In this document: positions 1 through 8,177 of the stretch, in pieces
How positions within the stretch are numbered: the first letter of the stretch is position 1
Layout of the letters: each line of letters begins with the position of its first letter
From: Neisseria sp.
GTDB taxonomy: Bacteria > Pseudomonadota > Gammaproteobacteria > Burkholderiales > Neisseriaceae
Reading direction: 5' to 3'
Length of the DNA stretch: 64,000 bases
Assembly: GCF_030527965.1 (NCBI RefSeq)
Contig: NZ_JAUMZU010000001.1
Coordinates: forward strand, 1 to 64,000
The notes under the pieces: model-generated
What the model was told of the DNA's origin: nothing
Databases searched by the model: none
Seen by the model: only the letters and a program-made list of their open reading frames with translations
Translations under genes and position numbers: made by a program

Positions 1-557
1 TTTTGAAACTATTAACTGTCGAAGCCTTGGGTAATCGTGAAGAACATTGTTTATTGGCTGCGGTTACATCTGATGGAACCATTCTGCAAGAAGAAGATCC
101 TGAAAAACTATTGCAATTACCGGCAACATTGGCGGGTGAAATGAGCAACAACCTTTTTCAGGCAGCCTTAGAAGAAAACATTCAACAACGGCAGCAAAAT
201 TTACTCAAGCAAATTAATGAACGCAATCTAGGCTATTTTGAACAAGAAGTGAAAAAGCTGGAAGACTGGGCAGACGACTTAAAACTTGGATTAGAACAAG
301 AAATTAAAGAAATAGACAGAGAGATTAAAGAAGTTCGCCGTACGGCTGCAGTAGCTGCTACTTTAGAAGAGAAACTGAGTTGGCAGAAAAAACAGCGAGA
401 ATTGGAACAAAAGCGCAATAAGCTACGCCGTGAGCTATATGAACGTCAAGATAATATCGAAGCAGAACGTAACCGCTTGATTGATGAATTAGAAGCGGAG
501 TTGCAGCAAAAAGTGGAAGAGAAAGAATTGTTTGTGATTGAGTGGGAGATAATTTAA
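1..557 (+). CDS. C-terminal part of a SNF2/DEAD-type helicase (5' end outside window)
   Basis: The reading frame is already open at the left edge, so only the last ~184 residues are present. They form a long charged coiled coil (roughly residues 55-175 of the visible part, with motifs such as NLGYFEQEVKKLEDWADD and EIKEVRRTA) and a short end, FVIEWEII. From memory, this coiled-coil tail closes large SNF2-related helicases found next to DNA methyltransferases in prokaryotic defence loci. No helicase motif is visible here, so the family call rests on the tail and the neighbours. The next gene starts 46 bases downstream on the same strand, which suggests one operon. The TTG at base 3 is not a real start. 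Confidence 0.55.
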   Translation, partial: LKLLTVEALGNREEHCLLAAVTSDGTILQEEDPEKLLQLPATLAGEMSNNLFQAALEENIQQRQQNLLKQINERNLGYFEQEVKKLEDWADDLKLGLEQEIKEIDREIKEVRRTAAVAATLEEKLSWQKKQRELEQKRNKLRRELYERQDNIEAERNRLIDELEAELQQKVEEKELFVIEWEII

Positions 558-603
558 TATCTACCATATACAGAATATTAAGATTTAAGATAGGTATTTT
601 ATA

Positions 604-1974
604 ATGAAATTTCATTTTGAGAATTTAGGTCTTTTAGATAAGGCTGAATTAGAATTATCTGATTTAACAATTATTTGTGGTGAAAATAACACTGGAAAAA
701 CCTACGCTACTTATGCAATTTATGGTTTTTTACGTAATTGGAAGAATTTATTACGTAAAGTTATTTATTTAGAAATTAGACAACTTGAACATCCTAAGGA
801 AAAATATCAAATTGATTTGGAAAAAATGTTTAAAGGTAAAATAAATACCTATTTAAATAAAATGAGTGAAGAGTTTATTGGTTATTTACCAGAGGTATTT
901 GCATCAAAAGAAGGAGCTTTTTCCAAGACAATTATTAATGTCAATATTGATACAGAGTCTCCTATATCAAGGAAGCCTTTTAAAAGTAACATTCAAGGTG
1001 GAGGTAAAATATTAACAACTATAACAAAAGAAGAAAATTCAACAATTTTAGAAATACTAACAACAGACGATAAAATGCATTTAGTTAGTTTTGATAGTTT
1101 TGTAATAGAAGCTATTATTGATATCGTATTTAGTCCTTATTTTCCTAATACTCATATTTCAAGTGCTGAGAGAACTGGCGCTGCGATTTTTAGAAAAGAA
1201 TTGGATATGGCTCGAACTAGAATTCTCAAAGCATTGAATGAAATGGATGCTAAAGATATCAAGAGAATCAAATCTATGCCATGGGAATTGTTAGATAAGG
1301 TTGATACTGATTATGCTTGGCCAGTTGAAGATAACGTTGAGTTTGTACGTCAATTAGAAGATATTGATAAACAAACTAGTGAATTATCTAAACAAAATCC
1401 TGAAATACTACCTTCTTTTTATACTATTATTGGTGGAACCTATAAGGTGGTTCGTAATCAAGGGTTGTTTTTTCAAGCAAAAAAAGGAAAACAAAAATTT
1501 ACAATGAATGAAGCATCCAGTTGTGCAAGAGCGCTGCTGGATGTCGGTTTTTATTTGCGTTGTAGAGCTAAGGTTGGAGATTTATTTATTATTGATGAAC
1601 CAGAATTAAACCTACATCCAAAAAATCAACGCGCTTTTGCACGATTAATTTCTAGGCTTGTAAATTCAGGTGTTAAAGTATTTATGACCACGCATAGTGA
1701 CTATTTAGTTAAAGAGTTAAACACGCTAATTATGCTAAATCAAAAAACAAAGCATACAAAAAATGTGCAGGAAAAATATGAATATGTAGATGAAGAAATT
1801 CTAAATCCAGAATTGGTTAAGCTTTACATCACGACAAAAGGTGGTCCGAGAAAACAATTGAATGTTTTGCAACAAGCAACTATTCATTCTAATTTCGGCA
1901 TAGAGGTATCCACTTTTGATGATACGATTGAATTAATGAATGAAATTCAAAGTAATTTAGTTTACGGAGGATAG
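604..1974 (+). CDS. SMC/OLD-like AAA ATPase of the defence operon
   Basis: 456-residue ATPase of the ABC/SMC-like AAA type, as in OLD-family and other anti-phage ATPases. Residues 26-33 are a Walker A (GENNTGKT). IIDEPELNLHP near residues 329-339 is the Walker B with the family's typical DEPE-x-LHP context, and TTHSDYL near residue 362 is the H-loop. The long middle (about 60-280) would be the coiled-coil or lid arm. No TOPRIM domain follows, so any nuclease activity must come from a partner, most simply the next gene. The gene is AT-rich compared with the chromosome from 16 kb onward, which fits horizontal acquisition. A role in sensing or coupling within a defence system is inferred from family and context. 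Confidence 0.8.
   Translation: MKFHFENLGLLDKAELELSDLTIICGENNTGKTYATYAIYGFLRNWKNLLRKVIYLEIRQLEHPKEKYQIDLEKMFKGKINTYLNKMSEEFIGYLPEVFASKEGAFSKTIINVNIDTESPISRKPFKSNIQGGGKILTTITKEENSTILEILTTDDKMHLVSFDSFVIEAIIDIVFSPYFPNTHISSAERTGAAIFRKELDMARTRILKALNEMDAKDIKRIKSMPWELLDKVDTDYAWPVEDNVEFVRQLEDIDKQTSELSKQNPEILPSFYTIIGGTYKVVRNQGLFFQAKKGKQKFTMNEASSCARALLDVGFYLRCRAKVGDLFIIDEPELNLHPKNQRAFARLISRLVNSGVKVFMTTHSDYLVKELNTLIMLNQKTKHTKNVQEKYEYVDEEILNPELVKLYITTKGGPRKQLNVLQQATIHSNFGIEVSTFDDTIELMNEIQSNLVYGG
1966..1970 (+). promoter_or_regulatory. Ribosome binding site deciding the start of the 195-residue gene
   Basis: GGAGG inside the end of the ATPase gene, 9 bases before ATG 1980. It supports the ATG over the upstream GTG at 1974. 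Confidence 0.6.
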
Positions 1975-1979
1975 TGGGA

Positions 1980-2567
1980 ATGGCATTAACTCCAGAAATG
2001 GATTATTTAATGAACTCAATATCTTGTGTTTTATGCAATGGTGCACAACATACAAATATTCAAATAGTTGAACATGATAAATCAGCAAAACTGAAAAAAG
2101 TGAATATTGAGGCAGTAAATGGTGATTGGTTTTGTTTTAGTCCTGATGAGGGGAGGAAATGCAAACATATTCATAAAAGTGCAAAAAATATTGTTGTGAT
2201 GTCCCCTTTGTTAAAAATAGACGCCCAATTTAATCATCATTGTGCTTGTGATGCTGTTTTACTTATTAGACAGGATGGAAAACTTGTTGTTATTTATATG
2301 GATTTAAAATCAGGAAATTCAGAAGGATATAGTCCTCAATTTCAAAGCACTCGCCAATTTGTTCGATATCTGATTTCACTATATGAGGAATTTAATGGTA
2401 CAAAACTTCCTATAGATGAAGAAAGATATGTGATTTTTCATACTGGAAATTTAAATAAAACTACAACAATACCTAAGCAAAGAATCAGTCAAAGCAAGCC
2501 TAATGCTGCGTATAAACGTTCCGTAAAAAATGGTGACACACTGTATTTAAAAGAGTTATTAACATGA
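1980..2567 (+). CDS. Unrecognised Cys-rich protein, possible PD-(D/E)XK-type nuclease partner
   Basis: 195 residues; I do not recognise the family. ATG 1980 is chosen because GGAGG at 1966-1970 lies 9 bases upstream; an in-frame GTG at 1974 would be only 3 bases from it. Residues 16-19 are CVLC, and further Cys/His pairs follow (CKHIH, HHCACD), suggesting a metal site. Asp91 starts a hydrophobic strand, followed after 16 residues by DLKSG (Asp108-x-Lys110), the spacing expected of a PD-(D/E)XK core; a Gln/Arg-rich helix (QFQSTRQFVRYL) comes next. The start lies only 5 bases after the ATPase stop and the 3' end overlaps mod by 4 bases, so translational coupling is likely. Nuclease function is a hypothesis from the motif and the ATPase neighbour. 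Confidence 0.6.
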   Translation: MALTPEMDYLMNSISCVLCNGAQHTNIQIVEHDKSAKLKKVNIEAVNGDWFCFSPDEGRKCKHIHKSAKNIVVMSPLLKIDAQFNHHCACDAVLLIRQDGKLVVIYMDLKSGNSEGYSPQFQSTRQFVRYLISLYEEFNGTKLPIDEERYVIFHTGNLNKTTTIPKQRISQSKPNAAYKRSVKNGDTLYLKELLT

Positions 2568-4255
2568 CACTAAAAAAACTTGAACTAACCTGGATAGGTA
2601 AAGAGAAACGACCTAAATTGGAAGCGCGGATTTTGTTGGAAGATGCGGGGAAGTCGTATCATGCCAAAGTACGGTCGGAAAATGCGTTGTTTGATAATCG
2701 GTTGATTTTTGGCGATAACTTATTGGCATTGAAAGCGTTGGAGCAGGAATTTGCAGGTAAGGTCAAGTGTGTTTTTATTGACCCGCCGTATAACACGGGT
2801 AGTGCTTTTACGCATTATGATGACGGTTTGGAACATTCCATTTGGTTGGGGCTGATGCGTGACCGCTTGGAGATTATCAAACGTTTGCTGGCAGATGATG
2901 GCTCATTGTGGATTACCATTGATGACAATGAAGCTCATTATTTAAAAGTATTATGTGATGAGATTTTTGGGCGTGGGAATTTTGTTGCGAATGTGGTTTG
3001 GCAGAAGAAACATACTCGCGCAAATGATGCAAAATGGTTTTCTGATAACCATGACCATGTTTTAATTTATGCAAAAAATAAAGAACGATGGAAGCCTAAT
3101 TTATTAACAAGAACAGAAAGTTCTGATAAAAATTATTCTAATCCTGATAATGATCCTAGAGGAGTTTGGCAATCATCTCCATTACATGCGAAAAGTGGTT
3201 CAGATAGTAATTTTTCATTCACTTTCAGGAATGGAATAACTTGGAAACCACCTTTAGGAACATATCCAAGATTTTCAAAAGAAACTCTAGAGAAATTAGA
3301 TTTAGATAATCGTATTTGGTTTGGTAAAAATGGAACTAATGTGCCTAGGCAGAAAAAGTTTCTATCAGAAATTCAAAATGGTTTAGTGCCTGTTACTGTC
3401 TGGTTGCATGAAGAGGTTGGGCATAACCAAGATGCAAAAACAGAAGTTAAACAATTTAATTCTGACTATGTCTTTGATACGCCAAAACCAGAAAAATTAC
3501 TGCAACGCATTATCCATCTAGCAACCAACCCCGGTGATCTAGTTCTCGACTCTTTTGCCGGTTCTGGCGCGACAGGTGCAGTCGCGCATAAGATGGGGCG
3601 GCGTTGGATTATGGTGGAATTGGGCGAACACTGTCATACGCATATTATTCCACGTTTGCAAAAAGTGATAGATGGCGAAGACCAAGGCGGTATTTCCAAA
3701 GAGGTTAATTGGCAAGGTGGCGGCGGTTTTCGTTATTACCGTCTCGCTCCGTCTTTGATTGTTAATGACCGTTGGGACAATCCGGTTATTAATCCTGAAT
3801 ATAATGCAGCCATGCTAGCCGAAGCATTGGCTAAATTGGAAGGCTTTACTTATATGCCGTCTGAAACTGTGTGGTGGCAGCATGGTTTCTCTAGTGAGCA
3901 GGATTTTATTTATGTGACCACGCAGAATTTGTCGGTTGCGCAGTTGCAAGCGTTATCAGATGAAGTGGGCGAAGGGCGTAGCTTATTGATTTGTTGCGCG
4001 GCTTATCGTGGTATTTCAGCAGATAAAGCAGCGGAACGTTTTCCTAACTTAACGCTGAGAAAGATTCCCAAAATGGTACTGGCTCGCTGTGAATGGGGGC
4101 ATGATGATTATAGTTTGAATGTGGCGAATCTACCGATGGCTGAGAGCGATATTGCCTCTTCCCCTACTCTAAAAACAGAAAAAACACAAAGTTCGTCTGA
4201 GCAGCACTCTGTTCAAAACAATTTGTTTGAGAATGTGGAGGATTCAAATGAATGA
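2564..4255 (+). CDS. mod: Type III restriction-modification methyltransferase (Mod)
   Basis: 563-residue beta-class N6-adenine (or N4-cytosine) methyltransferase, the modification and specificity subunit of a type III R-M system. The catalytic motif DPPYNTGS (near residues 73-80) precedes the AdoMet-binding motif DSFAGSGATG (near residues 328-337), the order typical of Mod proteins. The part between them, about 2,990-3,480 in bases, is the target-recognition region and is visibly more AT-rich than both flanks, as if exchanged as a module. The start overlaps the preceding gene by 4 bases and the end overlaps rhuM by 8, so it belongs to the operon. Its partner Res lies after the short rhuM. No simple tandem repeat for phase variation is seen in the coding region. 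Confidence 0.9.
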   Translation: MTLKKLELTWIGKEKRPKLEARILLEDAGKSYHAKVRSENALFDNRLIFGDNLLALKALEQEFAGKVKCVFIDPPYNTGSAFTHYDDGLEHSIWLGLMRDRLEIIKRLLADDGSLWITIDDNEAHYLKVLCDEIFGRGNFVANVVWQKKHTRANDAKWFSDNHDHVLIYAKNKERWKPNLLTRTESSDKNYSNPDNDPRGVWQSSPLHAKSGSDSNFSFTFRNGITWKPPLGTYPRFSKETLEKLDLDNRIWFGKNGTNVPRQKKFLSEIQNGLVPVTVWLHEEVGHNQDAKTEVKQFNSDYVFDTPKPEKLLQRIIHLATNPGDLVLDSFAGSGATGAVAHKMGRRWIMVELGEHCHTHIIPRLQKVIDGEDQGGISKEVNWQGGGGFRYYRLAPSLIVNDRWDNPVINPEYNAAMLAEALAKLEGFTYMPSETVWWQHGFSSEQDFIYVTTQNLSVAQLQALSDEVGEGRSLLICCAAYRGISADKAAERFPNLTLRKIPKMVLARCEWGHDDYSLNVANLPMAESDIASSPTLKTEKTQSSSEQHSVQNNLFENVEDSNE

Positions 4256-4700
4256 ACTGTCTCCATCATTAGGTGAGTTTCTACTTTATCAAACAGAAGA
4301 TGCTCAAACGCGTATTCAAGTGCGGTTTGAAGAGAATGGGCTTTGGTTAAGTCAAACACAAATGGCTCAGTTATATCAAGTATCTGTTAAAACGATAAGT
4401 GAGCATCTGGGGAATATTTTTGATGAAGATGAATTAAACCCAGAACGAACTATCCGGAAATTCCGGATAGTTCAAAAATTAGATAATTTTTTAAGGTTAA
4501 CCCGAAAAGATATTCTTGATCACGCCGGTAAAGTTTCAGCAAAAATGGCTGAAGATAAAGCACACCAAATATATGCCTTATATAAGCAGAAAGAATATAA
4601 GCAACCTTTACAGGTAGAGCAAGATTTTGAGCGATTTATTGAAACACCAATACATCAATTAACGCAAAAAATAAAATCGAAGACGGGGGAGGAACAATGA
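4248..4700 (+). CDS. rhuM: Shortened RhuM-family (virulence RhuM) protein with internal deletion
   Basis: RhuM-type proteins are ~300-350 residues; this one is about 150. The first ~65 residues match the family's N-terminal part (WLSQTQMAQLYQVSVKTISEH, then NPERTIRKFRIVQ). The text then jumps to a C-terminal block (FLRLTRKDILDHAGKVSAK). The central block with the conserved tyrosine/GYRV region is missing, yet the frame stays open. A 27-bp palindrome lies next to the junction. ATG 4248 is chosen for GGAGG at 4237-4241. The gene overlaps mod by 8 bases and res by 4. RhuM genes are common passengers in R-M loci; their role is unclear. This copy may be non-functional but may still be kept for coupling res translation. 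Confidence 0.7.
   Translation: MNELSPSLGEFLLYQTEDAQTRIQVRFEENGLWLSQTQMAQLYQVSVKTISEHLGNIFDEDELNPERTIRKFRIVQKLDNFLRLTRKDILDHAGKVSAKMAEDKAHQIYALYKQKEYKQPLQVEQDFERFIETPIHQLTQKIKSKTGEEQ
4447..4473. repeat. 27-bp perfect palindrome inside rhuM
   Basis: Arms GAACTATCCGGAA and TTCCGGATAGTTC are exact complements around a single central A at 4460. It encodes residues within TIRKFRIVQ and lies at the junction where the RhuM middle is missing. In RNA it would fold into a 12-13 bp hairpin. Confidence 0.85.
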
Positions 4701-7387
4701 ATATCAAAGTACTAAATCATGTTAATGGGCGTTTATCATTGCGTGCTCCGCAAGCGGAAAGCTTATCTCGTCTGGCTCAGGCATTAAGCTCTGCACCTGA
4801 AATGCTTAAGCATGAAAGAAATATTGATGCAGTTTTAAATTGCCTAAAAGCAGAATTTCCTACTTTAGAGGATTTTGAGCGCGATTTTCCGTCGCTTTGT
4901 TTTGCCTTAGCAACAGGAGTGGGTAAGACTCGCTTAATGGGTGCATTTATTTCTTATCTGCACTTGGCATACGGAATTAATAATTTTTTTGTACTGGCGC
5001 CGAATCTCACGATTTATAACAAGTTAATCACAGATTTCACGCCAAACACGCCTAAATATGTATTTAAAGGAATTTCTGAGTTTGCTATTAACTCCCCTCG
5101 TGTGATTACTGGTGATAATTATGATCAGCAGAATATTAGTGGCGGAGAATTGTTTGGCGAAGTTCGGATTAATATTTTCAATATTTCTAAAATTAATTCG
5201 GAAGTTCGTGGAGGCAAAGAACCGCGCATTAAGCGGATGCGCGAAGTCTTGGGCGATAGCTATTTTAATTATTTGGCTAATTTGCCGGATTTGGTGTTAT
5301 TAATGGATGAGTCTCATCGTTATCGTGCTCAGGCAGGTATGCGGGCGATTAATGATTTAAATCCGTTGTTTGGGCTGGAGCTGACGGCAACTCCTTTTGT
5401 AGAGTCTACCAAAGTGCCAATTCCGTTTAAAAATGTGGTGATGGATTATCCGTTGGCACGGGCTTTGGATGATGGTTTTGTCAAAATGCCGGCTGTGGTT
5501 ACTCAACGTAATTTCAATGCGAGTCATTATTCGCCAGAAGAAATCGAAAAGATTAAGTTAGAGGATGGCGTTCGTTTGCATGAAATGACAAAAGTTGAGC
5601 TGTTGACTTATGCACGTGAAAATAGTGTATCTACCGTGAAACCTTTTATGCTGGTAATTGCACGTGATACGACCCATGCAGGACAATTATTGTCTTTGAT
5701 GGAATCAGATGCTTTTTTTAACGGACGTTATCGTGGCAAAGTGATCCAAGTAGACTCCAGCAAGACAGGCAAAGAAGAAGAGGAAATGATTACCCGTTTG
5801 CTGGCAGTGGAAAGCATTGATGAGCCAACGGAAATTGTGGTGCATGTGAATATGTTGAAAGAAGGTTGGGATGTAACCAATCTTTATACGATTGTGCCGT
5901 TGCGTGCTGCTAATGCCCGCACTTTGATTGAACAGAGTATTGGGCGCGGGCTGCGTTTGCCTTATGGTAAACGTACGGGAGTGGAAGCAGTTGATCGCCT
6001 GAATATTGTTGCACACGACAAATTTCAGGAAATTATCGATGAAGCGAATAAAGGTGATTCCGTCTTAAGGCTACAACAAGTTATTCTTGATGCACCGACA
6101 AAAGATGATGCAAAAGTAAGCGTGCAAGTGCCAAGTGGTGTAGAGAGTTCCTTAGGATTGGTTGATAAGGAATCTTTGCCGGCGCATATCGAGGCAAATA
6201 ATCATGCTCCGGTTTTTCATAACGAAAAAGAACGAGAGACTGCTCGTGTTGTTTTGGAAGTAATCAACCAATATGAATCAAAAAAGACGGAAGTACCCAC
6301 CAGCCAAGCGTTATTAAAACCTGAAATTCAGGCAGCCATTACCGCTGAAGTAAAACAGCGATTACAGCCGAAGCAAGGTGATTTATTGCAACAAGATCCG
6401 ACTGATGTAACTGATATTGTGGCAAAAACAACTCAAACTATGGTTGATAAGACGATTGATATTCCACGTATTACCGTTGTGCCAAGCGACGATATTCAGA
6501 CGGGATTCCATCCATTTAAATTAGATGTCAGCCAATTAAACTTACAACCTAGCGAACGTGAAATTACCATTCATAACCTGCATACGAATGAACAAAGCAG
6601 CTTAGCCCATGAAATGGGGTTGAAAGAAAAGTGCTTGGAAGATTATATCGTCTATGCCTTGATTGATTTTGAAGATATTGATTATGCCAGCCAAGCCGAG
6701 TTGCTTTATGACTTGGCCGGGCAAATGGTTGCTCATCTACAAAGCTATTTATCTGAGGAAGAAACATTAAATGTTTTAGACAAAGATCGCCGTTTAATCG
6801 CTAAAGAAATTCACGCACAGATGATGGCTCATTTCTGGGAAAGAGCAACGACTTATGAAGTGAATGTAAGCCGTGGTTTTACGAAATTAAAACGGATTAA
6901 TTACACCATTTCAGAAAATGAACCCGTGCATACAGTGCGAGAAACCATTACAGATAAAAGCAGAATCAAACAGATGCTATTTGGTAGTTTTACGAAATGC
7001 CTTTATGAATATCAAAAATTTGATGTAGATACGGAACGGCGTTTTGCTGTTATTCTGGAAAGAGATGCACAGAAGTGGTTTAAACCTGCCAAAGGGCAAT
7101 TTCAGATTTATTATAAACAAGGTGTTGATGAATCGGAATATATTCCTGATTTTGTGGTTGAAACTGAGCAATATATCTTAATGGCAGAAACGAAAGCACG
7201 AACAGATTTAGAAACGGTTGAAGTGCAAACCAAAGCCAAAGCCGCAAGTAAATGGTGTCAACATGCTTCGGAATATGCTGCAGAAGTAGGAAACAAGCCT
7301 TGGCGATATATATTGATTCCACATGATGAGGTTAACGAAGCTCAGAAAATAACTGATTTTCTGCGTTTTGAAGTAAAAGCCGTCTGA
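4697..7387 (+). CDS. res: Type III restriction enzyme, Res subunit (helicase-nuclease)
   Basis: 896-residue restriction subunit. The N-terminal superfamily 2 motor shows Walker A (ATGVGKTR, near residues 73-80), a DESH box (LLMDESHRYRA, near 202-212), and motifs V/VI (NMLKEGWDV; QSIGRGLRLPYG, near 415-425). Near the C terminus PDF followed by AETK (near residues 820-835) forms the PD-(D/E)XK nuclease site used by type III Res proteins. All key motifs are present, so it looks intact. It overlaps the shortened rhuM by 4 bases. The stop codon lies inside GCCGTCTGAA (7379-7388), the classic neisserial uptake sequence rather than the dialect of this genome. No separate terminator was seen between it and the CRISPR repeat. 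Confidence 0.9.
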   Translation: MNIKVLNHVNGRLSLRAPQAESLSRLAQALSSAPEMLKHERNIDAVLNCLKAEFPTLEDFERDFPSLCFALATGVGKTRLMGAFISYLHLAYGINNFFVLAPNLTIYNKLITDFTPNTPKYVFKGISEFAINSPRVITGDNYDQQNISGGELFGEVRINIFNISKINSEVRGGKEPRIKRMREVLGDSYFNYLANLPDLVLLMDESHRYRAQAGMRAINDLNPLFGLELTATPFVESTKVPIPFKNVVMDYPLARALDDGFVKMPAVVTQRNFNASHYSPEEIEKIKLEDGVRLHEMTKVELLTYARENSVSTVKPFMLVIARDTTHAGQLLSLMESDAFFNGRYRGKVIQVDSSKTGKEEEEMITRLLAVESIDEPTEIVVHVNMLKEGWDVTNLYTIVPLRAANARTLIEQSIGRGLRLPYGKRTGVEAVDRLNIVAHDKFQEIIDEANKGDSVLRLQQVILDAPTKDDAKVSVQVPSGVESSLGLVDKESLPAHIEANNHAPVFHNEKERETARVVLEVINQYESKKTEVPTSQALLKPEIQAAITAEVKQRLQPKQGDLLQQDPTDVTDIVAKTTQTMVDKTIDIPRITVVPSDDIQTGFHPFKLDVSQLNLQPSEREITIHNLHTNEQSSLAHEMGLKEKCLEDYIVYALIDFEDIDYASQAELLYDLAGQMVAHLQSYLSEEETLNVLDKDRRLIAKEIHAQMMAHFWERATTYEVNVSRGFTKLKRINYTISENEPVHTVRETITDKSRIKQMLFGSFTKCLYEYQKFDVDTERRFAVILERDAQKWFKPAKGQFQIYYKQGVDESEYIPDFVVETEQYILMAETKARTDLETVEVQTKAKAASKWCQHASEYAAEVGNKPWRYILIPHDEVNEAQKITDFLRFEVKAV

Positions 7388-7388
7388 A
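7379..7388 (+). repeat. Classic 10-mer neisserial uptake sequence at the res stop codon
   Basis: GCCGTCTGAA, the core of the AT- and AG-DUS dialects, with TGA of the res stop inside it. The rest of the window mostly uses (T/A)GCCTGTCTGAA. It suggests that this end of the island came through a donor with the classic dialect. Confidence 0.7.
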
Positions 7389-7392
7389 AACG

Positions 7393-7424
7393 GTTTTCGC
7401 ACAATATTGTGCGTGGGTTGAAAC
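7393..7424 (+). CRISPR. Solitary type I-C-like CRISPR repeat
   Basis: A 32-base unit with the anatomy of type I-C repeats: an initial GTTTT, a stem CGCAC (7398-7402) with GTGCG (7408-7412) around AATAT/T, and the 3' handle TGGGTTGAAAC. Known I-C repeats are 32 bases and end in TGGATTGAAAC, so this differs by one base in the handle. It stands alone: I found no second copy on either strand of the window. It lies between res and cas5c, where cas3 would normally end. Confidence 0.7.
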
Positions 7425-7453
7425 TAAAATTGATAGGTTAGCAAAAGCCGAAT

Positions 7454-7473
7454 CAGCCGCCTTCGGGCGGCTG
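7454..7473 (+). terminator. GC-rich hairpin before cas5c
   Basis: CAGCCGCC and GGCGGCTG pair around a TTCG tetraloop. Only a weak T-rich tail (TGTGTTAAT) follows. It could stop transcription from the R-M operon or act as a leader hairpin of the cas operon. Confidence 0.5.
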
Positions 7474-7499
7474 TGTGTTAATCAAAACGGAGAATAAAC

Positions 7500-8177
7500 A
7501 TGGCAAATAAGGTAAGGCTACATATCTGGGGCGACTATGCCTGTTTTACCCGAGCGGAGATGAAGGTGGAACGGGTTTCCTATGATATGCCGACGCCGTC
7601 TGCCGTACGTGGCATTTTGGCGGCGATACATTGGAAGCCGGCGATTCGTTGGGTGGTTGATAGAATCCATGTATTAAAGCCGATTCAGTTTGAATCGGTG
7701 CGCCGTAATGAGCTGGGCAGTAAGATTTCCGCCAGCAAGATTAGCGGTGCGATGAAACGCAAGAGCGTGGAAGATTTGCATTTGCTGATTGAAGACGATC
7801 GCCAACAGCGTGCAGCAACGGTGTTGAAAGATGTTGCCTATGTGATTGAGGCGCATATCGTGATGACCAACAAGCGAGGCGAAAGCGATAACATCACCAA
7901 GCATATTGAGATGTTCAAACGGCGTGCGGCTAAGGGGCAATGTTTTCAGCAGCCGTGTATGGGCGTGCGTGAGTTTCCGGCAAATTTTGCTTTGCTTGAA
8001 GATAGCGATCCTTTGCCGCCATCATGCCTGTCTGAAAATGAGCGGAACCGTGATTTGGGCTGGATGTTGCATGATATAGATTTTGACCGTGGCAATCAGC
8101 CGCGGTTTTTTCGTGCGCAAATGCAAAATGGCGTGATAAATGTTCCGCCGTTTTATGATGAGGAGGTGAAAGCATGA
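7500..8177 (+). CDS. cas5c: Type I-C CRISPR-associated protein Cas5c (Cas5d), crRNA-processing nuclease
   Basis: 225 residues, normal for Cas5c. In type I-C there is no Cas6; Cas5c cuts the repeat RNA and then stays on the crRNA in Cascade. The family start is clear (VRLHIWGDYACFTRAEMKVER, then MPTPSAVRGIL), and the Lys-His pair in NITKHIEMF fits the catalytic Lys/His of characterised Cas5d. It is the first cas gene present, preceded by GGAG (7490-7493). It overlaps cas8c by 4 bases. A TGCCTGTCTGAA uptake sequence lies inside it at 8025-8036 and encodes part of CLSEN. The expected substrate in the window is only the single repeat just upstream. Confidence 0.93.
   Translation: MANKVRLHIWGDYACFTRAEMKVERVSYDMPTPSAVRGILAAIHWKPAIRWVVDRIHVLKPIQFESVRRNELGSKISASKISGAMKRKSVEDLHLLIEDDRQQRAATVLKDVAYVIEAHIVMTNKRGESDNITKHIEMFKRRAAKGQCFQQPCMGVREFPANFALLEDSDPLPPSCLSENERNRDLGWMLHDIDFDRGNQPRFFRAQMQNGVINVPPFYDEEVKA

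Noticed and set aside
4697..7387. Reading the large helicase before cas5c as Cas3
   Set aside because: It lacks an HD nuclease domain, has DESH and the C-terminal PD...ETK site of Res, and overlaps rhuM/mod.
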